From the NCBI GenBank assembly GCA_000433415.1, contig FR890381.1, positions 1 through 6,343 on the forward strand: a stretch of 6,343 bases of DNA, read 5' to 3'. The position numbers were made by a program, and so were the translations under genes. Under the pieces are notes generated by a model, which was given only the letters and a program-made list of their open reading frames with translations, was not told the origin of the DNA and did not search any database. The stretch comes from Clostridium sp. CAG:448. GTDB taxonomy: Bacteria > Bacillota > Clostridia > Oscillospirales > CAG-272. Shown piece after piece: positions 1 to 4,900 of this stretch; the first letter of the stretch is position 1, and every line of letters begins with the position of its first letter.

Positions 1-55
1 CTTGTTGTATTAAATCATTAGTCAAATTTTCTTTTTCGATTTTTTCAAATGACAT
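1..55 (-). CDS. N-terminal fragment of a minus-strand gene, possibly a GntR-type regulator (runs off the left edge)
   Basis: Read on the minus strand, an ATG at 55-53 opens 18 codons, MSFEKIEKENLTNDLIQQ, that continue past base 1. The start is supported by a purine-rich GGGAGTGAAG stretch (about 62-72) and by an extended -10 promoter just upstream (88-96). The opening phrase, a short lead followed by a helix of the 'xLTxxLIQQ' kind, resembles the beginning of GntR-family winged-helix regulators, where a similar segment precedes the DNA-binding helices. Eighteen residues are too few to settle this, so the family is a guess; the presence of a gene start is better supported. The gene lies downstream of, and on the same strand as, the broken immunity-like gene at 383-640, and I see no terminator between them, so read-through from that promoter is possible. 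Confidence 0.45.
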   Translation of the reverse strand, partial: MSFEKIEKENLTNDLIQQ

Positions 56-87
56 ATCAAGACTTCACTCCCTACTTGTTTTTATAT

Positions 88-96
88 ATTATATCA
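88..96 (-). promoter_or_regulatory. Extended -10 promoter for the minus-strand gene starting at 55
   Basis: On the minus strand the sequence reads TGATATAAT, a TGn extension followed by a consensus -10 hexamer, in a very AT-rich stretch 33 bases before the ATG. No convincing -35 hexamer is found at 16-18 bp; the position holds TCGCAT, which lies inside the orphan PPC fragment. The extended -10 could compensate. An original -35 may have been lost when the neighbouring sequence was rearranged, but that is inference. Confidence 0.5.
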
Positions 97-110
97 TATT
101 CAAGCACAAA

Positions 111-494
111 ATGCGATACAAAATTACAACTAGCATGGAAACTGCGGCGACCATTTCCGATGAAGGCTATACGAGCGGATACATCTGTTGCCCCGAAGCT
201 GAACAGTGGTTTAAGTTTGTCGCTACAAGAACCGGTCAGTACACCATTTGCACTACGGGTAATTTGGATACCATCGGTACTCTTTACGATTGTGGCGGCA
301 ATCAGATTACCAGAGTTGACGATTATGCTCCTTGCGGAAAGATCAATTTCCGTATTATCTGCAATCTCACTGAGGGAAACACCTACATTGCCGAGAGCGT
401 CGCGCTGAAACATCGGAATTCGTACATTTCCTGCAACTGCTCTACAAAACCGCGGAATTCCTTCACGTCACATTCGCAGGAGGCATATGCCTGA
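111..494 (+). pseudogene. Orphan fragment of a PPC-like (pre-peptidase C-terminal type) domain from a larger surface or RHS-type protein
   Basis: The plus frame gives a stretch of about 85 residues with a clear beta-sandwich style: YTSGYICCPEAEQWFKF, then GQYTI, LDTIGTLYDCGGNQI and VDDYAPCGKINFRI, ending in NLTEGNTY. This pattern (x-WFKF, x-YTIYTTG, DTxGTLYD, DD) is that of PPC-like carbohydrate or cell-surface binding modules in large exported clostridial proteins. The recognisable part spans about 140-385. After NTY the expected last strand is missing, and the frame continues into antisense of the minus-strand gene (about 386-494), so the C-terminus is spurious. There is no signal peptide and no good ribosome binding site before the ATG at 111, and the frame is open to base 1, so the real start is gone. 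I read it as debris of a once longer gene rather than a functional 127-aa protein. The host protein could have been an RHS protein like the one at 1955, but PPC domains also occur elsewhere. Confidence 0.6.
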
Positions 495-640
495 AAGGTT
501 CCTGATCTTACCCGCAACCAAGCAGTGACGTCGCGCGGAATGCCTGTTTCGGCGTCCTCACAGTAAAAAACACATTTTTCGATTGCCACAAAATTTTCTC
601 CGCATCTCAGCTCTGCCGGCGGATATTCTGACTGTTTCAT
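383..640 (-). pseudogene. C-terminally truncated WapI-like immunity protein
   Basis: The minus-strand ORF from ATG 640 to TAG 383 encodes 85 residues beginning MKQSEYPPAEL. The central part, with 'TAWLRVRSGTFQAYASCECDV' split around the W and followed by KEFRGFVEQLQEMYEF, has the WLxVR, SGxF, 'xxFxxFxxQLxxMYE' pattern that I associate with WapI-type immunity proteins guarding cells against WapA/RHS toxins. Those are about 130-145 residues, so some 50-60 C-terminal residues would be missing. The last residues (CFSATLSAM) look like read-through into unrelated DNA, and the break falls about 386-410, where the orphan PPC fragment begins on the other strand. An in-frame GTG four codons upstream (652) is possible, but GGAGG at 646-650 lies five bases before the ATG and overlaps codons two and three of the GTG version, so I prefer 640. 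The family call is from memory of the motif and is moderate; truncation depends on it. Confidence 0.5.
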
Positions 641-645
641 AAATG

Positions 646-650
646 CCTCC
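646..650 (-). promoter_or_regulatory. Ribosome binding site deciding the start at 640
   Basis: On the minus strand GGAGG is followed by CATTT and then ATG. Spacing of five bases to ATG 640 is close to ideal, whereas the upstream GTG (652-650) overlaps the site itself. This fixes the start of the immunity-like gene. Confidence 0.75.
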
Positions 651-652
651 AC

Positions 653-755
653 TGATGTCTTTCAGATGGTTCAGATGATATTGATGATATTTTTGATGAC
701 TCTCATAAATATACCAATATACCTCAAAAAATTCGGAACTCATTGTTCTGTTATT
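653..755 (-). other. 5' untranslated leader of the immunity-like gene with ATCATC-type repeats
   Basis: Transcription from the promoter at 761-789 should start about 754 and give a leader of just over 100 bases. Its downstream half (about 662-700) is made of imperfect ATC repeats on the minus strand (ATCAAAAATATCATCAATAT and the following ATCATCTGAACCATCTGAA). An ATG at 743 opens a small out-of-frame ORF with no ribosome binding site, which overlaps the gene; I do not consider it coding. I see no riboswitch-like or terminator structure in the leader. Confidence 0.4.
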
Positions 756-760
756 ATGCT

Positions 761-789
761 ATTATACCATACCAAAAACACCTTGTCAA
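761..789 (-). promoter_or_regulatory. Perfect consensus sigma-A promoter driving the truncated immunity-like gene
   Basis: On the minus strand TTGACA (789-784) is separated by exactly 17 bases from TATAAT (766-761), and the -10 is preceded by TGG, an extended TGn element. Both hexamers are full consensus and the spacing is optimal, so strong constitutive transcription towards the left is expected. It reads into the gene at 640, then antisense over the PPC fragment, and possibly into the gene starting at 55. No operator-like inverted repeat overlaps it. Confidence 0.85.
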
Positions 790-794
790 TGGGA

Positions 795-816
795 CCCCGC
801 CACGCGCGGGGCTTTT
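795..816 (+). terminator. Possible rho-independent terminator
   Basis: CCCCGC (795-800) and GCGGGG (806-811) form a 6-bp all-GC stem with a five-base loop, followed by CTTTTGCTTCTT on the plus strand. This fits a plus-strand terminator with an imperfect T tail. No intact plus-strand gene lies directly upstream, so it may be a relic of the gene that contributed the PPC fragment, or an insulator next to the minus promoter. Confidence 0.45.
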
Positions 817-1133
817 GCTTCTTCAGAAATACACAAGGGGTACGTGGCGCATTTTCTCTGCGTATTAAAGATAAGCATTTCGCGGCGGTGTGGGAGATAT
901 CGTTTTTCCCTGAAGTGAAGCGACCGGCAAAATTTTTTATCAAATTTTTGCAACCCGGACAGCAGCTGTCCGGTTTGCGTTTTAGAATGACTGCGGAACG
1001 GAGGAACGGGATGCACGGAAACCATCGAACAAAGATACAAAATCGTGCCCCCCCCTGCCGGCACCCATCCCGCAGTACTCCGGGCCGGAATCTGTAAAAC
1101 AAAAATTTATGAACAAAAAGGAGATTTCAAATT
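817..1133. other. Non-coding stretch and probable leader of the DUF1906-RHS operon
   Basis: No ORF here on either strand looks like a protein; the frames are Arg-, Pro- and Cys-rich and match no family I know. The stretch contains a hairpin (951-977), a run of eight C (1048-1055) inside a small GTGCC/GGCAC inverted repeat, and the ribosome binding site AAGGAG (1118-1123) of the next gene. The operon promoter should lie here, but I cannot find a convincing -35/-10 pair; TAGAAT at 983-988 is the best -10-like hexamer and lacks a good -35. Confidence 0.5.
951..983 (+). terminator. Strong hairpin with T-rich tail, possible terminator or leader structure
   Basis: CCGGACAG (955-962) pairs with CTGTCCGG (966-973) across a three-base loop, and the stem can be extended past one mismatch by CAA/TTG (951-953 and 975-977). 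On the plus strand it is followed by TTTGCGTTTTAG, a broken T tail. It may end transcription entering from the left, or act as an attenuator if the operon promoter is upstream of it; the sequence does not decide between these. Confidence 0.4.
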
Positions 1134-1940
1134 ATGGCATGCAGAAATGCTTACAGTACAAGAAACATTGCAGAAGAGGCTGCCGCAGCGCTGTCCTCTG
1201 TCACCACGCCTGCCGTGGCAAAAAACGCGGATCGGCTTCTCTTTGGCGTCGATTCCAAAATGCAGGCACATGACCCGCTTCAAAACCATCTGGAGAATTT
1301 TGAATGGGTCGTTCGCAACAAAATTTATCCCAACTTCTACGGAAGATACCTGACCGGCGAGAACTGTCTGACCAAGGAGGAAATCGGATTTCTGCACCGC
1401 AAGGGTTGCAAAATCGCTGCCGTCTATGCGGACAGCGGCGCCAAACAGACGCAGGGAGAAGGCGCAATCCTTGCCAAGAAAATTGACATCCGCGCCTTTG
1501 AGCTGGGGATTCCGGAAGGAACCGCCATCTTCCTTGAGATCGGCGAAAATGAGGCTGTCAGCCGTGACTTTATGATCGGGTTTGCAAGGACGCTCATGAT
1601 AGAAGGATTCACCCCCGGATGGAAAGCAAACACCGATGCAAAATTTGCGTTTGACCGCACATTCAGCACCGGGATGCAGACGGATAAAGACATTTTCCAA
1701 AAATGTCTGATCTGGGCGGTCGCCCCTACCGTTAAAGAATACAACGGTATCACCACCTCTCATCTGATTCATCCCGACCGTTGGATGCCTTATGCGCCGT
1801 CCGGTATCACCAGAGCCGAAATCGCAATCTGGCAGTACGGCGTAGAATGCCATCCCATTGAAGACGATATGGGAAGAGTCAGCACATTCAACCTTGACCT
1901 TGTCCGCAATGAACAGGTTATCGTTGAAAAAATGTTCTGA
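1134..1940 (+). CDS. DUF1906 (Rv2525c-like) glycoside-hydrolase-like protein
   Basis: This 268-residue protein looks like the Rv2525c-like glycoside-hydrolase-like family, a TIM-barrel fold related to GH25-type wall hydrolases. What I see: a first barrel strand FGVDS (37-41), NFYGRYLTGENCLTKEEI (67-84), a strand CKIAAVYAD (92-100), the helix with TQGEGAILAKKIDIRAFELG (106-125), the strand AIFLEIGENE (131-140) holding the likely acidic residue, GFARTLMIEGFTPGW (149-163), CLIWAVAPT (191-199), and the closing strand IAIWQYG (230-236) followed by the acidic FNLDLVRN (252-259). Length fits a single complete domain with an extra N-terminal helix of about 30 residues. AAGGAG at 1118-1123 lies ten bases before the ATG. 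There is no signal peptide or membrane segment, unlike Rv2525c, which is Tat-exported. It is followed after 14 bases by the RHS gene, so the two are probably co-transcribed. Substrate is unknown; peptidoglycan is a family-based guess, and loss of activity cannot be excluded. Confidence 0.8.
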   Translation: MACRNAYSTRNIAEEAAAALSSVTTPAVAKNADRLLFGVDSKMQAHDPLQNHLENFEWVVRNKIYPNFYGRYLTGENCLTKEEIGFLHRKGCKIAAVYADSGAKQTQGEGAILAKKIDIRAFELGIPEGTAIFLEIGENEAVSRDFMIGFARTLMIEGFTPGWKANTDAKFAFDRTFSTGMQTDKDIFQKCLIWAVAPTVKEYNGITTSHLIHPDRWMPYAPSGITRAEIAIWQYGVECHPIEDDMGRVSTFNLDLVRNEQVIVEKMF

Positions 1941-1942
1941 TC

Positions 1943-1950
1943 GGGAGGTG
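1943..1950 (+). promoter_or_regulatory. Ribosome binding site of the giant RHS gene
   Basis: GGGAGGTG lies between the stop codon of the DUF1906 gene (1938-1940) and ATG 1955, with six bases between its GGAGG core and the start. It fixes the start of the giant ORF and suggests tight coupling to the upstream gene. Confidence 0.8.
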
Positions 1951-1954
1951 CACT

Positions 1955-4900
1955 ATGAATCGTATCAACACAATCCATGTATTCCCCAAATCCGTCTCGT
2001 TAAAAACCGGCACCTGGTTCTATACCGCTTACGCCAAGATATATCCCCGGGATGCGGATCGTAAGGATGTAGCGTGGTATAGCGACAATCCCGAGGTCGC
2101 CAACGTGAATGCCTCCGGCGGATATATTTATGCAGCCGGAGCAGGAACCGCACATATCTATGCCGTGGCAACCGACGGAAGTGATTGCCGCGATTATATG
2201 ACGGTTACGGTAAGCGATACGCTCCCTGCTGCCCAAGAGGAACAGCGCGCTTCCCTTTCCGCTGCCGTCCATACCGGCGCCCCTGCGGCTGCCGACACTT
2301 TGGTCTCTCTCATTACCGTCTCGCCCGAAGCAAAAACGATGTTTACGGGTCAGTCAGCGTTTTTGCAGGCAACCGCAGCTCCCGAAAGTGCCGTAAACAA
2401 AAACGTACAATGGAGCAGCGACGATCCGGGCGTTGCGACGGTCAACCGGTCGAGCGGCCTTGTATACGCGGCGAGTGCAGGAACCACCGTCATCCGTGCA
2501 ACCGCGCAGGACGGCAACGGCACAGTCGGCGTCTGCCAAATCACCGTCATTGATCCGATCGGTGTGGAAGATATTACGCTCAGCCAATCCCAACTGACAC
2601 TTCACAGGGGAAATACGCACCGATTAACAGCGACGGTCTTCCCTGACAATGCCACAACAAAAACCGTCCGCTGGCAAAGCAGCAGACCCTCGGTGGCTGC
2701 CGTAAACAGCCGCACCGGAACCGTGACCGCAAGGTCAGCCGGTCGTGCGGTCATCTGTGCAATCGCGCAGGACGACAGCGGGGTCAGAGCCTGCTGCAGC
2801 ATTTTCGTCAAGCAAACCGTACTCTGCTCCGCCGAAGACACACCGGTAAGCAGGGTGAACGGCAGTACATTCGCCGATCCCGTTGACGTTTACACCGGCG
2901 CACATATGCTTAACAATACCGTTATGTCGCTGTTCGGCGGTCAGGGCATTAAGCTCGTAGCTCACTATGATTCTACACAGCTTGCCTGTGGTGTGCTTGG
3001 TATGGGGTGGTATCACAACTTTGAAAAACACATCGAAGTCAAGGATTGCGAAGCTTTTGTTTACAACAATCCTTCTATCTTCTCTCGCTATACAGCAGAC
3101 AGCGATTGCAACTCCAGATTCACTTGCTGTAGTGCAAACAAGAACGGCTACGTACTGACCGTGGATCATTCTCGTCAGTATCCGTATATCATTGACTGCA
3201 ATTCTGCAAGAACTGAATATTACAACGCTGATGGAGATCTTGCCAAGATCGTTGATCACCAGGGCTTTGAGACTCTCATCACCTACTCCGATACCTTGAT
3301 TACTATCACTGACTGTGTATCCGGCAAAAAGATGTATCTTGAGAAGGATTCCACCTGTAAGGTAATTCGTGTGTATGATGATGCAGAAAGAGTAGCAATT
3401 CTCACCTATACGAATAACCTTCTCACTTCTATCAAGGACGTGAACGGCAATTCGCTCACTTATGAGTATGATGGTGATAAGAGAGTTGTTTCCGGCACAG
3501 ACTCCAAGGGTATCCGTTACTTTGAGAACACCTATGACGATTACGGTCGTGTTCTTACTCAGAAGGATGCGCTGAATCACACTTCTTACTTCGATTACAG
3601 CGACGATGCTTGTGAATGTTGCGAGGGAGATACCAGAATTGCCACCAACAGAAACGGCAAGACCAGCCGCCGCGTATACGATTGCGACGGTCTGTTGATC
3701 AAGCATACGGACGAAAACGGAAACGTTAAGACCTACGAGTATGATGACCGCAACAACGTTATCAAGGAGACCGATGCGAAGGGTAATTCGGTAATCAAGA
3801 CCTACAACAGTTTCAATAAGCCTACGCAGGTAACTGACAGAAACGGTAATACGACCTACTTCACTTATGATGCAAAGGGCAACGTAACAAGAATCCGTTA
3901 TCCCGCGGTGAACGGCGTTGTTCCCGAGGAAATATTTGTTTACAACAGCCGCAACCAGATGACACAGCACACCGACATTCGCGGAACTGTAACGCTATAC
4001 ACCTACGATGCAAATGGTATGCCCGCCACCAAGAAAGCAGGTAGTAAAAATGCCATTACCTATTCTTACGAAAACGGTTTACTAAAGTCTCAGACAGACT
4101 CACTGAACCATACAACAAGCTATACACACAATGCGGTCGGTCAGGTCATTTCCAAGACGGATGCGGATAACAAGGTCACCGAGTACGAGTACGACAAGAG
4201 CGGCAATCTTCTCAAAATGACCGATGCTAACGGCAAATCTATCGTAACCACCTATGATGGCAACTATCAAAAGACTACTGTAACCGATGCGAACGGTAAT
4301 ACGACTTTGTATTCCTACAACGGAAATATGAAGAACGACGTCATCACCCTTCCCGACGGTCATACTATCAGATATGAGTTTGATGGCGAAGACAGAACCG
4401 TCAAGGTGATCGACCAGTTAAGCAATGCAACCAATGTCACCTATGACGATGCAGGCAGAGTTCTTTCCAAGAGACTCCCCGACGGTGCGCTTGTTCAGTA
4501 TGAGTATGATAGGGTCGGCAATGTGGTCAAAGAAACTAATCCCAAGGGCGCGGTTGTTACCAAGACTTATGACAAGCTCGGTAACGTACTCACTGTCACC
4601 GATGATGAAGGCAACGTAACCTCCTACGAGTACAATGCGATGAATAAGGTCACTAAGATGACCAACGCCGTTGCGGGATCTACCGTATATGTCTACTCCA
4701 AGTCGGGTGATCTCCTCTCGGAGACCGATGCACTTAGCAATACCAAGACCTATACCTACGATGCCTTCGGCAACAGACTCACCGCAACCGACGCAAAGAA
4801 CAATGTCACGACTTATACCTATGACCAGAATAACAATCTGCTCACGGTCAAGGATGCGTTGAATCACGTAACGACCTATACCTATAACGCACTGAATCAG

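Noticed and set aside
380..412. Insertion sequence or att site at the fragment junction
   Set aside because: No transposase, terminal inverted repeats, target duplication or integrase-type core could be seen around the junction.
49..413. Overlapping ORFs 49-408 (plus) and 72-413 (minus) across the PPC fragment
   Set aside because: They are alternative frames of the recognisable PPC-like frame and have no domain signature.
558..743. 61-codon leader ORF (MSSEFFEVYWYIYE...) before the immunity-like gene
   Set aside because: No ribosome binding site before ATG 743; the second half is an out-of-frame reading of the gene at 383-640. A regulatory leader peptide cannot be excluded but nothing supports it.
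740..1102. 120-codon minus-strand and 143-codon plus-strand (666-1097) ORFs in the gap
   Set aside because: Both pass through hairpins and the perfect promoter, have basic, Cys/Pro-rich sequence without a domain, and lack good ribosome binding sites.
1107..1853. 248-codon minus-strand ORF over the DUF1906 gene
   Set aside because: Opposite to a well-supported gene, with no family-like sequence and rich in Arg, Cys and Phe as expected for antisense.
2735..3970. Long antisense ORF of 411 codons on the minus strand
   Set aside because: It is the mirror of the RHS frame. Repeated codons such as TAC, GAT, ACC and AAC give stop-free antisense rich in Val, Ile and Gly, with no recognisable domain and no ribosome binding site.
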